From: Ariolimax columbianus
Lineage: Eukaryota > Mollusca > Gastropoda > Stylommatophora > Arionidae
Direction: 5' to 3'
Assembly: GCA_036924085.1 (NCBI GenBank)
Contig: JAVGWX010000003.1
Location: 125,353,474 to 125,417,473, forward strand
DNA: 64,000 bases
Under the pieces are notes generated by a model. That model worked only from the letters and a program-made list of their open reading frames with translations. It did not search any database and had not been told where the DNA came from. Below, in pieces: positions 31,250-43,100 of this stretch. The translations under genes and the position numbers were made by a program. Every line of letters starts with the position of its first letter. The first letter of the stretch is position 1.

Positions 31250-31607
31250 GAGATCAAGATGGCTGAGCAGCACATGAGCTGCAGTGGCTAGCGATTCATG
31301 GCTGACTGCTAGCGTCAGGGCCAGCGAACCATAGCTGCCAAGACCCTTCTACACCTCCACGCGGTGATCCTGGATAACAGGCTGCAGCAGGGCAAACTGG
31401 CTAAGGAGAAGGGATCGAAGAGGGAATGCTAACCCGGTATTAAAAAAATGCTTGCTGAAGTCGGATGTGTTGGACCGAAAGGTGCAAATATCGCAGCCAA
31501 GCTGTAAACTACGACACAACGCATTCCGTTCTCTGGACTACATTCTGCTACTTAAGCCCTTTCAGGGTTTGCAAGTGGGAGATTGAGAACGAACGAAGAA
31601 GAAGACG
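31250..31607 (+). mobile_element. SINE-B1 inserted in the CR1 copy
   Basis: Complete short SINE-B: head 'gagatcaagatggctgagca', two 33-bp-type units (about 31278-31338), and a body with 'cttctacacctccacgcggt' and 'gaagtcggatgtgttggacc'. A (GAA)n tail closes it at 31597-31606. It is flanked by an 11-bp near-duplication (31239-31249 and 31608-31618, one mismatch). The CR1 sequence continues on both sides, so the nesting order is clear. Confidence 0.9.
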
Positions 31608-31618
31608 AAAATACATTC

Positions 31619-31880
31619 ATCTACATGAACAAGAGGACATAGTAACAAATTAACTAAAAGAAAGGTCCAGATGAGATATTATGAAATATTTTCTTAGAGA
31701 GTGGTGAATGCTTGGAATGCATTGCCACTTGAAATAACAGAGGCAGGGTCAATTAATGAATTCAAGAATAGATTGGATGCGCATAGTTTTTAGATCGTGT
31801 AAATATGAAAGAAACTGGTTGTAAACAAACTCTGCAGTCTTCTAAACCGGCACAAAGACGTTGTAAAGTTAAATATCAAC
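31619..31880 (+). mobile_element. CR1/L2-like LINE, 3' part of split copy
   Basis: Continues the interrupted copy: 'acatgaacaagaggacatag', 'aactaaaagaaaggtccaga', 'gtggtgaatgcttggaatgc', then the conserved 3' end 'aactggttgtaaacaaactc' and 'caaagacgttgtaaagttaa'. Confidence 0.87.
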
Positions 31881-31924
31881 CACAGGGGAGCTAACAATAT
31901 CCATTTTACTGATGATACTCCTGG

Positions 31925-32262
31925 AGGACAGGGGCGACCGACCCCAACGTCCACAGGTGGCGGATAGTGGGGCGACTGACCCCAACCAGGCACGTCCACA
32001 GTTGGCGGATAGTGGGACGACCGACCCCAACCAGGCACGTCCACAGGTGGCGGATAGTGGAGCGACTGACCCCAACCAGGCACGTCCACAGGTGGCGGAT
32101 AGTGGGGCGACTGATCCCAACCAGGCACGTCCACAGGTGGCGGATAGTGGGGCGACCTCCAGATATGGGTCGTCCACAGGTGGCGGATAGTGGAACGACC
32201 TCCAGAATGGAGCGTCCACGGGTGGCGGATAGTGGAACGACCTCCAGATATGGAGCGTCAGC
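31925..32262. repeat. 45/42-bp minisatellite
   Basis: About eight units that share 'gtccacaggtggcggatagt'. The first five carry 'gaccccaaccaggcac' (45 bp), and the last three carry 'gacctccagatatgg' instead (about 42 bp). It lies between the CR1 3' end and the 5' region of LINE-I2. Confidence 0.92.
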
Positions 32263-32265
32263 TGC

Positions 32266-35200
32266 GATATAAGCCAGGTATAATAACTGGACGAATAAGC
32301 ACTCGGGGACCATTCCAGCATGATGGGGTGGGACAACAGGTGACACTCCTTTCCCCGCTGAAATACCCCGTGTGACCTATGACGGGTACACCAAGCGGGT
32401 AAGAGCCGATATATGCTCTAGCCACGGGAAGGAATCCACGGTAAACAAACCAACCTACTGCCTTGCAGGTACCATCGGCAGATGGAAAGGCTATGGGAGA
32501 CAACCCGAAACAGAAAACTCAACCCGACCTGCGGAAGACGGAGTGCGTCAGCTACGGCGCATGAACCGGGAAAAATCAGGGCACACACGCACCAACAGGA
32601 TATGGTCATGCGACAGTCTACCCTATCGTCATGGTGTCGCTCCTACAAGTTATAACCGGAGAAGGAGCGGTGCCGGGCCCCCAGCCTCGAGGGGACCCAC
32701 CCAAGCAACCGGTGCCTCTGCTAACCTAGTGGTCAGGGGGTGGCAGAGTAGTGCGACTGATCAACAAACAAGGAACCTAAAAGTGGTACAATGGAATGCA
32801 GAGGGCGTGAGAAACAAGAAACCCGAACTGCAAGAATTTCTCAAGGAAAACGAAATAGACATCATTTGTATTCAGGAAACACATCTAAATTAAACTAAAA
32901 AATTTGCCATCAGAGGATATGAATGTTTCCGCCAAGATAGGGAAAAAAAGATCCAAAGGAGGAATAATAACACTAGTAAAAAATTATATACCAGCAGTAG
33001 AAACAAATAGATCTGGACCAGATGAATTAGAATACATGACAGTAAAGATAATCCTAGCCAGTGGAGACTCAATGATAACAAACTGCTATAGTCCACCAGC
33101 CACAGCTCTGGCAATACACAAAGTCAAAATAGAAGAACCGAGACACCTCATAGTGGGAGATTTTAACAGTCACTCCCCAAGCTGGGGCTACAAAACAATG
33201 GACCAGACCAGAGAGGCGAGGAGGTAGAAGATTGGATGATAGAAAACAAACTCATCCTAATAAATAGGCCAGACGATAGGCACACATATTACTCTAGAAT
33301 ATGGAAAAAAATGAGTACTCCAGACCTTGCGATGGCAATGGACGACCTTCACCGACTAATAGTAAGAACAGTCAACAACCAACTGGGTGGGAGCGACCAT
33401 GTCCCAATAACTTTAGAAATATGCAACATGGGACAAACAGATATAACAGATATGCACCCAAGTTGGAATTTTAAAAGAGCAAACTGGACTCTATTTAGAG
33501 AAAATGTAAATAAACTCTGTCAAGATATATCCCATGCCAAAAATGTAAATAAAAATGTTACCATCATGACGGAGGCTATCATCCAGGCAGCAAAGAAATC
33601 AATTCCACGTGGAAAACGGAAAAAATTATAAACCCCATTGGAGCAATAAACTAGGGAAAATGCACAAGGAACTAAGTGAGGCAAGAGATACCATGGAAAA
33701 AAATCCTTCCCCAGAAAACATAGGGAAACACAGCAAGATTAAAAACACAGCAAGATTAAAAACACATTCATAGAGCAAAAGAAGGAGGAGATCCAAAGAA
33801 GTTGGCATGAAAAGACTGAAAGCCTCAACATGGACAGGGATACAAGAAAACTCTGGAACCTGACAAGAGCTTTAAATGAGGAAACCAGAGGGAGCCATGG
33901 GAAGACGGTCATTAAGGAAATTGAGAAAAATCATACAGGAAAATGGCAGCAAACAACCTAGCTGAATTTTTCAGAGATGAGAGTACCACAACATTGACAC
34001 GAAAACGCAAACTAGAAGTAAAAAAAGAGATAAAAGAGAACCTGAAGACGCAGAATGCGGATCCCTGCATGAAGTCATCATTCAAAATGATAGAGTTAAA
34101 CACTGCTATTCAGAAACTGAAAAACAAGAAAGCTCCAGGAAAAGATGGCATCACAAATGAAATGATTAAAAACCTAGACCAAGGGTCAAGAAGAAAACTC
34201 CTGAAAATTTTCAATCAATCATGGAGCACAGGTAAGATCCCAGACCAGTGGTGGGAGGCTATCATTATCCCCATCAGAAAACCAAAAAAAGACAAGACAA
34301 GCAAGGAAATCTATAGGCCAATAAGCCTGCTCAGCTGTGTTGGAAAAGTCATGGAAAAAATTGTAAACACAAGACTAATAAAACATCTGGAAAAAAACCA
34401 TCTCCTACTCAATTCACAGTCAGCCTTTAGGAAAAACCGCAACACAGAAGAACAACTAGTGTACCTAACCCAAGAAATAGAAAATGCATTCCAAGGTAAG
34501 GAAAAAGTACTTGCGGTCTTTGTGGATATGGCAAAAGCTTTTGACAAGGTATGGAGAGAAGTACTCCTAAAACTATTAAACAACAAAATAGAAGGGAGAA
34601 TGTACATCTGGATACAAGACTTCCTCCGAAACAGAACAGCAAGAGTCAAATTAGATGGATCACTGAGCCAAAGAATAACTCTCCAACAAGGCGTACCCCA
34701 GGGAGGAGTCATCTCTCCTACCCTCTTTATCCTGTTCATAAACGACATAGCGAGAAAAATCCCAAAGAAAGTATCCAGTGCCCTACATGCTAATGACTTC
34801 GCAGTATGGAGTGCTGCAGAAAAACTACCAACAGCTGAAAATAGAAGGCAGACAGCACTGGACACTGTTGGAAAATGGGTTACAGATTGGGGATTGCAGA
34901 TTAACATCTCAAAGACAGTTACAACAGGCTTCTCACTGTCCAACACCAAGGAAGTAACAAAACTTATTCTAAATGGCAAAGCGCTTGTACAAGAAAATAC
35001 CCCTGTGTATCTCGGAGTTAAAATGGACAAGAGACTCACATGGAGGGAACACATACAGGAGATAGAACAAAAAGCAACCAGAAAACTATCCTTCATGAAG
35101 AAGTTGGCCGGAACAAGCTTGGGTGCAAATTGCAACATCCTCAAAAATGTATACACTGGCACAGTCAGGCCAGTACTTGAATACGGCATGACAGCCTAGA

Positions 35201-36495
35201 CCACAGCATCAAAAACAAATATGGAACGCCTAACCAAAATTCAAAATTCAGGCTTAAGGATAATAACAGGAGGAATGAAGACTACACCAATCCAGAAAAT
35301 GGAAACATACACAAATATAAGACCCCTAAATACTAGACGAGAGGAAAAAGTGCTGACACATACTGAAAAGATGCTACGCATGCCTGATCATCCCATACAT
35401 ATCAAACTAAAACACCCAGTTAAAAATAGGCTGAAGAGAACCAGTTTCATCCATATATCAAACCTCCTACACCAAAAATATGGAGAACTAATTCCCAACC
35501 AACCTACAGAAATAGAAATGCTTATTAACTACGAAGAGCCAAGCTGCAACATAAACAACATCGAAATAAGTACAGAGATCCCAGGAATAAGAAGAAAATA
35601 CCAACACAGTGTTCACGAGCTCAAAATTTTAGCACAAACAATGATTGAGGAGAAAAATAATAGCAAGGAATGAACACAAGTGTACACAGATGGTTCAGCA
35701 GAGGGGGCAAGCCGAAACGGGGGAGGAGGCATATTCATAAGACACAAAAGAGGAAATATAACAGAAGAGGCCCTCCCAACAGGAAAGTTGTCCACAAACC
35801 TTAGAGCAGAATCGATGGCCCTCCTGCGAGCACTGAATATACTTCAAACAGAAAGGCAACCTCCAACAAAAATTGCTGTATTCACGGACTGCAGAGAATT
35901 ATTAGAGACAATACAAAAAACAAACAACGAACCACTGTTATCAGAGATCAGAGCAGAACTAGGAAAACTCCAGAGATCCTCAACAATAGCGCTCCAGTGG
36001 CTTTTCTCCCATTGCGGAATAACGGGAAACGAGAGAGCTGATGCTCTGGCAAAAGATGGCAGCAAAAAGGCACAATTTAATCATCAAGTACCATACAGAG
36101 AAATCAAGAACATCATCAGAAATCAGTATATACACCAATGGAGAGAAGACAGAAACATAAGCAGTATACTAGACCCAATTCACTATCTCAAAAGAAATCA
36201 ACAAACTACCTTATTTCGCCTGAGAACCGGACACTGCAGACTACTAGAATATCTGTACCGACTGAAGATCTCACACACCGATGAGTGCCCATGTAGAACA
36301 GGATGCCAGAATCCTGAGCATATTCTACAGGAATGCCCAATCTATAGGGAAATGAGATGCCAGACCTGACCAGAGGGTGCGGAGCTGAGACAAAAGCTGT
36401 GGGGTAGCCGCTCCGACCTGGTAAAGACTACAGATTTCATCATGGCGACTGGCCTGCAGATATAGCATGACCAAAAAGATCCTGAACGCAAAGAA
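32266..36495 (+). mobile_element. LINE-I2, long copy (endonuclease-RT-RNase H)
   Basis: A second long LINE of the same overall design as LINE-I1 but clearly a separate family. The protein part begins by about 32640 (GAGPPASRGPTQATGASA, similar in character to the N-terminus of LINE-I1) and ends at 36467. A short GAA-rich tail ends near 36500. The 5' boundary is uncertain and I found no target duplication. The copy at 1996-2570 defines the 3' end. There is no gag-like first ORF between the minisatellite and the endonuclease. Confidence 0.85.
32639..36467 (+). pseudogene. LINE-I2 polyprotein, decayed
   Basis: Endonuclease (about 32780-33630): LKVVQWNAEGVRNKKPELQE, CIQETHLN, LIVGDFNSHSPSWGY and GGSDHVPITLEI, with a stop at 32891 and frameshifts near 32930 and 33210. 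RT (33943-35199, one open frame): KAPGKDGITNEMI, AVFVDMAKAFDKVW (motif A), QGVPQGGVISPTLFILFIND (motif B) and HANDFAVW (motif C, where the usual ADD is AND: 34789-34797). From 33943 to 36467 a single frame is interrupted only three times (35197, 35671, 36367). RNase H: YTDGSAEGASRNGGGG, LRAESMALLRAL, FTDCRELLETI and HCGITGNERADALAKDG. It is dead at the RT active site as well as by stops. Confidence 0.9.
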
Positions 36496-36503
36496 GAAAA
36501 GAA

Positions 36504-37025
36504 CTGATGATACTCTATTGTGGCCTGAAAATGTGCAGGAGTTGCAGGAACTGATAGCGACAGTCAACAACAGAATCAGAAATTATGGTTTGGACATTAA
36601 CTTTAGGTAAACAAAAACTATGATAATTAGCAAAACAAATATGAAGCACACAGTAAACGGGGCGATGCTGGAACAGGTAAATAGTGTCTTGTACATTGGA
36701 CAGATCATAACAGATGATAGTAGATGTGCGATAGAGGTGAAGAAGAGAATAGGAATGGCTAAAAACACATCTAACAGTAATGAAAAATATATGCACTAAA
36801 AAGGAATCGTCGGTTGTTAAAGATATTCGTGTTTACTCTATGGGGCAGAAACTAGGACGAAGAACCAGCAGACTGTGCATAAAGTGGAGGCCTTTCAAAT
36901 GGGGGCATACAGAAGGATGGGTCGCATCTCATGAAATAAAAGCGAACAAATAGAGAAGTCATGAAGAGATTGGGAATGCGAAGAGAATTAATGTGAAATA
37001 AAAGTAGATTATCTTGGTATGGTCA
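36504..37025 (+). mobile_element. Decayed RTE-like LINE remnant
   Basis: Frame pieces read TDDTLLWPENVQELQELI and NNRIRNYGLDIN, then VNSVLYIGQIITDD and KKRIGMAKNTSN. After frameshifts they resemble the YGAETW...KIEAFEMWAYRRMGRIS region of such LINEs. It directly follows the LINE-I2 tail. It has multiple stops. Confidence 0.7.
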
Positions 37026-37039
37026 AGTGGGCGTCTTGG

Positions 37040-37290
37040 CCTGTCGTTAGGTGTAACTTCCGGATAGTGTCACAGATACCCTCAATCCAACAACGTCGAA
37101 GTCTACCCCTTGCTCGTGGAGCATATGATATGCTCTTGATACAGGCTGGTCATAATGCATTCTGACTAAATAGTCAAACCACTTTATTTGTTGGGCGTCA
37201 ATGTAGGCATTAACTGGGTTTGTTCCAACTGTCTGCCTCAGCGTGGTTTTGCGGATTCGGTCATGGATTGTCATTTCTCACACCGCATTT
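37040..37290 (-). mobile_element. LINE RT C-terminal remnant
   Basis: The minus-strand frame of 75 codons reads DRIRKTTLRQTVGTNPV, then QQIKWFDYLVRMHYDQPVS. This fits the '...IRN..L... QLKWFGHVxRM...P' region found after the RT in RTE-like LINEs. It lies back to back with the plus-strand remnant to its left. Confidence 0.65.
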
Positions 37291-37515
37291 CACAGCTCTA
37301 GATCTTATTCTTCTGTGTTTCTACAAAGGATCAAGGTTGACATTGGTAACACAATGCATAAACATACCATATGCTTTTAAGGCTCATGATTCACATGATT
37401 CACAGCGACGCCTTTTTGCCTGTCGCTTGTAATGAGTTTCTAAAACATCTCTCACAGGGGTCCAACAATAATCTACCACATAATAATTGGTGTTTAAAAG
37501 CGGGCTTAATTACTG

Positions 37516-37555
37516 ACTTAGTCGCTCCTCTTCTACCGTGAGGTGTAGAGGTATA
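37516..37555 (-). mobile_element. Very short 3' end of TAAG-tailed LINE
   Basis: About 38 bp ('cttagtcgctcctcttctac', 'cgtgaggtgtagaggt') are identical to the 3' end of the LINE at 5434-5898. No coding sequence is included. Confidence 0.75.
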
Positions 37556-37559
37556 TAGA

Positions 37560-38590
37560 AAAAGCAGCTGGTCGTTATTTTACAGAGAAATACGTCACCA
37601 TATATTTTTAAAATAAAATATAATAAAATCGCCCGTGCACAAATAATAGCTAATACTATATCTTCACTTATAGTTAAGTCAATCGCAACAATACATGTGT
37701 AATTGTACATCCCTGCCCTACAATATCATTTCGGAAATTCATTTATAATTTGACTTACATACACACATAGGCGTCTCAGTCTTTGTAGACCATGTGCGTG
37801 GCACCTTGTGGGTAGCCTCTCAGAGCGCTGAATATGGAGACCCTGGGCTGCCTAAACTGCAGGATCTCCCTCTCGGCCTCGCTGGTGTAATTCGAAGGAA
37901 TGTAAAGCATGGCAATTTGGCATCAGTGCAGCTGCAGGAACTGCCGGAATGAGTTCGCAATTACCATCCGCCTTAAGTGCTACCACTCCGGATTTTCTAT
38001 CTGGGTTTACTCCCGTAGCCCTACCCTCTCCCGAGGCTTCCACAAGGCAGTGGAGTGCTTGCACGCAGATGCTAGTTATTCGAGACATCCGATGATACTC
38101 TCATCGTCCCAAGACTAGCAAGCACTCCCTGGGACTTGTGGGTTTAAAATCAGAGTTCCTCCTCTACTAGGCGAACTGCCTGAACAGGCTAACGAGCTTC
38201 GTCTACGCGGGTTTATAGTCAGAGTTTGCCCTCTCTTAGTTTGTTTGCCAACCAAGGCTAATGAGCCCAATCTGCCCACCCAGTTATACAGTCGAGTACT
38301 CGGTCGCGCCCACAGCAGGCTCTATAAGAAACAGGGGGCCCATCATGAAGGTGCTGCTGGGGACACAATAATGTAGGAGAAGCCATTGGCATAGAAATTC
38401 CTGAACGGCAAGCCGAAAAGTGAATACAGCGGCGATCTCTACACCTAAAAAGGAGAGGCTATTTCAGACGCTGAACTTGACTTTAACGAGCGGGACGTCC
38501 ATCCCTGTCCTCGCTAACCCCCCCCCCTCCCCCCCCCCCCCCATAATTTGCCAACAATATGCTATCTCAGTATGGTTTGAACATTGACAT
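37560..38590. other. No gene recognised; possible retroelement leader
   Basis: The GC-rich part (37830-38340) contains two related segments, 'gtttaaaatcagagttcctc' (38132) and 'gtttatagtcagagtttgcc' (38210), each followed by a '...caggctaacgagc' or '...aaggctaatgagc' block. This looks like a structured leader of a mobile element, but I cannot place it. A run of about 25 C lies at 38518-38542. Confidence 0.35.
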
Positions 38591-38597
38591 AAAAGTA

Positions 38598-38852
38598 AAG
38601 ATCCCATTTCTAACCCAGTTTGGCATATTGGGAATATGGTGTTAGGCCCATATTTTTCTTGACCAAAAGCACACTACGGATGATGTGGCCAACATCGGGC
38701 TGGCCGCCTTTACTTTCCCAGATTAATATATTACCCAATTGTTTAGACTGGGCCGACCCTATGTGACGTTTCGAGATCAGAAAAAACTTGCACCAACTGA
38801 GGACACCAACTCCGATCGTCTTGGGATCCAGTACACTAATCACTGCCTCAAC
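38598..38852 (-). mobile_element. SINE-C, tRNA-like, copy 2
   Basis: Best-preserved copy of this family. Left end 'gtaaagatccca'; middle 'gtttggcatattgggaatat' and 'ctttactttcccagattaat'. The right end, which is 5' on the minus strand, has 'ggatccagtacactaatcac', which reads as a degraded tRNA head in reverse. Compare 18297-18575 and 54425-54715. Confidence 0.72.
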
Positions 38853-38859
38853 ATTAACA

Positions 38860-40009
38860 TATAATTCTTAAGAATGTATAACTCAACACGCAATAACGTA
38901 TCGATTGTCGACAATGTCAGTCAGCACAGAAGACATTCGAATGTCAACCGTGCTCAAATATGTGCAATATTTATTTTTGTAAAGAATGTTTGAAATATAT
39001 TAAATATCCAAGATACATTAGTATATGTTTAAAATATTTTTTTTAAATTGTTATCATGTACGATTAGAATTTCATTAACTGAGCGGTTATAGCAGATTTA
39101 AAAACAAAACAAAAATCTTGAACACGGGAAGCGTTGACCCAAATAAGGTAGAAAATTAATTTGCTAAATTCCTGTCTTCTTTCTCAAGTGGGAAACGAAA
39201 AGCAAAAACCGAAATCCTTCAAGATGACTCATAAAAATTGGCATTATAATGATGTCACATGTAGGTAATATAGAGGCCCTAACTGGGGACAAAAGAGTAA
39301 TTATTTTATATATATTTATTTTAACATTTATATTGATATTTATTAACGTTAGTTTAATTTTATTCTAATTTGATCTCCTTTTATCCTGTCCTTGATAAAG
39401 GTTTACTTAGATGAAAACACCGTTTAATGTCTGTTATTAATCTCAATTAACTGATTCCGAACCTCTTTTTTGTTTCAGCAATTGTTTGTATTGATTGTTA
39501 CTGTAAACACCTGTTATGTTATGTTTTTGTATTTAAAGAAAATGCCTACGCTAAAATAATGTTCAACCCTACAGAATAACAAGGTACAATAAAGCACAGT
39601 TATACAGAAATGAGCTTGATATTCACATAGGCTCTTTGATCACGTGTACACTTAGCGTCGGTGTGTGTCGCTATGTGTTACTATTGTCACCAACGGGGCC
39701 ATTTAACAACATTTTGACCTCAGACAAATATGTAGCACTAATATAGTGTTAACGTAATGTATACACAAATATAATAACAGCTTAACTATGATCGATATTT
39801 TGTAATAATAACTGAAGGTAGCCACTGTGATTGCTTCATTGCCGTGGACTAGGTTATGAAGAAGATATCGATGGGATGGAGTGATAAAGCGATTTTTTTG
39901 AACGAGTGATGAAATAAAGTCCATCTAGATCCAGTCTAATTATTCATTCTCAGTTGCATCCTAGAATGGTATAGTAATAATAATAATAATACTTTTTTTT
40001 TCCAAACAG
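38860..40009. other. Intron or upstream region of host gene; no feature
   Basis: AT-rich. No upstream exon was recognised. A polypyrimidine tract and AG acceptor (39992-40009) end it. A TAA-type microsatellite (about 39974-39991) precedes the tract. Confidence 0.5.
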
Positions 40010-41115
40010 GCTGCAAACAGTCCCATGATTACGACAAACAGAAAAAGGAAGGCAAGGGTCAGAGTCATCACAGCAGAGACAGAATAGTTTTAGAAACCAG
40101 TCACAGTTTAAAGTCAGTACATCCATCCAAGCATCTAGAAACCAGTGACAGTTCATCCAAACATCTAGAAACCAGTGACAGTTCAACCAAACATCTAGAA
40201 ACTATTAGCGATGAATTTGTGACCAGTGATAGCAATATCTCTCTGCCAAATGAAGTACATCATTTAAAAGTAGAGAACGCAAAATCCAGAGACCAAATAG
40301 ACCAGCAAATGCACCCGTCTCTATTAGAAGACGAAGAAACATTTCGGAAACTGGCAGCACTTACCACAGAGGAGAAGTTAGAAAGATTATCAAACGTCAA
40401 GAAAACAAGGAAAAAACTTAGTGAAGTTAGGAAGGAAACGTCGCAATCCAAATCAAGTATTATTTTGCAAGCTCTGGTAAATACAGAAAGCTTGGCCGAA
40501 TCACCCATCAAGAAGCCAGAACGAAAATTAACAATTTTTAGGAAAAGTGAGGGGGACAGCTCTAATAAGCTTACAGGTGATGTCTATTTTGATCAGCCTG
40601 TTGATGTATACCCGGCTGCAGACTTGAGTGACCCCAAAACCAAAAACGCATACATGAATAAATTGCCACAGATTACCAGAATAACGATGAAGGTTCTAAA
40701 AAATAGGAAAGCAAATATTGCCAACAGACAAATAAAATCACTTCAGTCACTTGACAATGCAACAACAAAACTTGATATTAAAAGCTCACCTGTCAGACTT
40801 TTGAATCAATTTAGTAATGTTAGTCTTCCAATGTCGCTTCAAAAGATTGGTGGTACTAGGCTTTCAGGAACAACCGCCACAAGCCATACAGGTGTACAAG
40901 AACATAGAGCGAATAAAGATCTTCAAATCATGGACAAAAAAGCGTTTCATAAAGGAATGAGACATGACAGCTTAATAAATAATGGGTTTGCTGCAGACGG
41001 GACAAATAATCATTTCGCTTCTGATACCCAGTGGAGCAGCGACCAGACAGGAAATAGAGGACGAGGCGACCTTAAAGAGAATAGACTTGTTAGACCTTCT
41101 GCAGCAGACAGATTA
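40010..41115 (+). CDS. Host gene, internal exon 1 of 4 seen (unknown protein)
   Basis: A long exon with acceptor ttttttttccaaacag and donor TTA|GTGAGT. The frame is open throughout: two bases complete a codon from an unseen upstream exon, then come 368 codons. It starts with a short tandem repeat (SKHLETSDSS-like, about three copies, 40132-40203). A Lys/Glu-rich helical stretch follows (SLLEDEETFRKLAALTTEEK, then ERLSNVKKTRKKLSEVRKE), probably a coiled coil, and then a basic, Ser/Asn-rich, likely disordered part. No enzyme motif or membrane segment is visible. It ends in phase 0, matching the next exon. Beyond 41115 the frame stays open but becomes hydrophobic and repeat-derived, so I end it at the donor. 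Product unknown. Confidence 0.8.
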
Positions 41116-41397
41116 GTGAGTACATATATGATCGATCGATCGTCTTTGTTCGTATTTTACGTTTTTGTAGTTTTTTCGCTTCACCCAGATCGTAACTGGG
41201 TTGAAACGGTTATGACCACTATAACATTCCAAGCATTTCATGAAAGGTGACTAACTAGGGCTGTGCATGGGACTAGCAACCTCATCATGTTTAAAAAAAC
41301 CCATTGATATTGTAAGGAGCTAGACGCTTCCAGTAAAGGGAACCACTGCAGTTCAAAACAATGCTTCAAATTGAATAAGAAAGGTAAATAGCTGCAC

Positions 41398-42740
41398 TTA
41401 ACTTAACGTCTTTATACTGGTTTAGAAGACTCTGCAGAGTCTGTATACAACCAGTTTCATTTACATTACCTTGCTCTAAAGGCTATGCGCATCCAATTTA
41501 TTCTTAAATGCATTAACTGTCCCTGCATCTACTACCTCCTGTGGCAATGCATTCCAAGCATTCACCACTCTGACCAAAAATATATTTCCTAATATCAAAT
41601 CTGGACCTCTCTTTAGTTAATTTGTAGCTATGCCCTCTTGTTCTTGTGGGTGGATGTATTCTAAAAAACTTGTTATAGTCTAATTTATCCATTCCTCTGA
41701 TCATCTTATAAACCTGTATTGTCACCTCGAATTCTTCTCTTTTTTAGACACGGCAGGCCGGTTTTTCTGATTCTTTCCTCGGAACTGTAATTCTGGAATC
41801 TCACTATCAGCTTTGTCGCTCTTTTTTGTATTTTTTTCAGCATATTTATATGACATCTATGATAAGGACTCCAGACATGTACACAGTACTCAAATCTAGG
41901 TCTAACTAAAGCTTTATACAGTTTGACTATCCCTTCCTTGCTCCTATGTTTAATATTTGTTTTTATCATACCTAACATTGCATTTGCCTTTTTCACTGCT
42001 ACCTTAACTTGCTCACTCACCTTTCCTGTATGATCTATTATAACCCCTAGGTCCCTTTCTTTATCTATCTTTCTAATATTGTTTTCTCCCATTCTGCAAT
42101 TATGTTCCATATTGGATCTATCCATGTGGATGACTGTACATTTATCTACATTAAATTCCATTTGCCAGCTCACAGACCATTCTCGAATTTTATCTAAATC
42201 CGACCTCAATATATCCACTTCTGCTTTAGATGAGACACTACTGCATAATTTTGTGTCATCAGCAAATTTTGCAATAAGGGATCCAATATCAATGTCCAAA
42301 TCGTTTATATATATCAGGAACAAAATTGGTCCCAAAACCGAGCCCTGTGGCACTCCACTTTTTACTTCACACCATTCAGAGTACTCCTTATTTATGCCCA
42401 CTCTCCTTCTTCCCGTTAATCAATTTTCAATCCAATTGGCAACTTCTCAACCTATTCCATGTGATTTTAACTTTCAAAATAATCTTTGATGAGGTACTCA
42501 ATCAAAGGTCTTTGCAAAATCTAGATAAATGGCTCCCATTTATCATTTTGGTAACATCCTCCATGAATTCTAATAGATTTGTTAAGCATGATCTCCCTCT
42601 AGTAAACCCATGCTGACTATTTCTAATTAGATTGAATGTGTCTAAATGCATTACAATGTTTTTCTTTGATTATTGACTCTAAAAATGTACAGACTATGCT
42701 CGTTAAACTCACCGGTCTATAGTTCGCTGGATCTGATTTT
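41398..42740 (-). mobile_element. CR1/L2-like LINE, RT domain to 3' end
   Basis: Best copy of this family. The minus-strand frame at 42401-41706 reads SGVPQGSVLGPILFLIYIND (motif B), IAKFADDTKLCSS (motif C intact), LGVIIDHTGKVSEQVKVAVK and ALVRPRFEYCVHVWSPYHR. It continues in 41725-41513 as YKMIRGMDKLDYNKFFRI. Upstream (42402-42740) are DFAKTFD-stop-VPHQ (motif A with a stop) and KSDPANYRPVSL. The endonuclease is missing. The 3' end is 'aaaccagtataaagacgtta' on the minus strand with a TTAAG tail. It serves as the reference for the other CR1 fragments. Confidence 0.93.
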
Positions 42741-42798
42741 GTAATGTTAGTCTTCCAATGTCGCTTCAAAAGATTAGTGGTACTAGTCTTTCAGGAAC
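42741..42798 (+). repeat. 58-bp partial copy of host exon sequence
   Basis: 58 bp match 40814-40871 inside the host exon with two mismatches and no gap, in the same orientation. It sits at the 5' edge of the minus-strand CR1. In the exon it encodes SNVSLPMSLQKIGGTRLSG. Here the frame continues into a stop. Either the exon piece was copied here, or both places took it from a repeat. Confidence 0.8.
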
Positions 42799-42809
42799 CA
42801 CTGAGAGCT

Positions 42810-43100
42810 AGATTTTCCTATTTGGATTTCTCTATTTCTTCCAAGAGTGCATTCTCATTTCAGTTTATTTTTCTAATATTCCATGTTCTAAAAATAGTTG
42901 TCTGTAATTCACGTTAGTTCATCTTTACGGTCTGTCCTGTTTTCTTCCTTTGGTGACTTGTGATTGGACAGTTGTATCTTTGCATGATGGTGGGACTGCC
43001 TTCTGTTGACCTCCATACAGGCCGTCGTTTCTGGTTCACTGATGTTTATTTGGTATTAACAGCTAACCTGCAAATATAGAGCTATCCACCACCCAACTGA
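42810..43100 (-). mobile_element. Probable LINE endonuclease N-terminal remnant
   Basis: The minus-strand translation includes TTIFRTWNIRKIN and ENALLEEIEKSK. This resembles the 'RTWNVRSMN' start and following helix of LINE endonucleases. The stretch to the right, upstream on the minus strand, would be the leader. It is short and degraded. Confidence 0.45.

Noticed and set aside
37909..38118. Cys-rich frame (WHQCSCRNCRNEF...) as a zinc-binding protein
   Set aside because: Single short frame with no splice sites or neighbours; more likely part of a mobile-element leader.
41116..41250. C-terminal extension of the host exon
   Set aside because: Lies after a consensus donor (GTGAGT), is hydrophobic, and its end (ITFQAFHER) matches a LINE 3' region also seen at 53040 and 57640.
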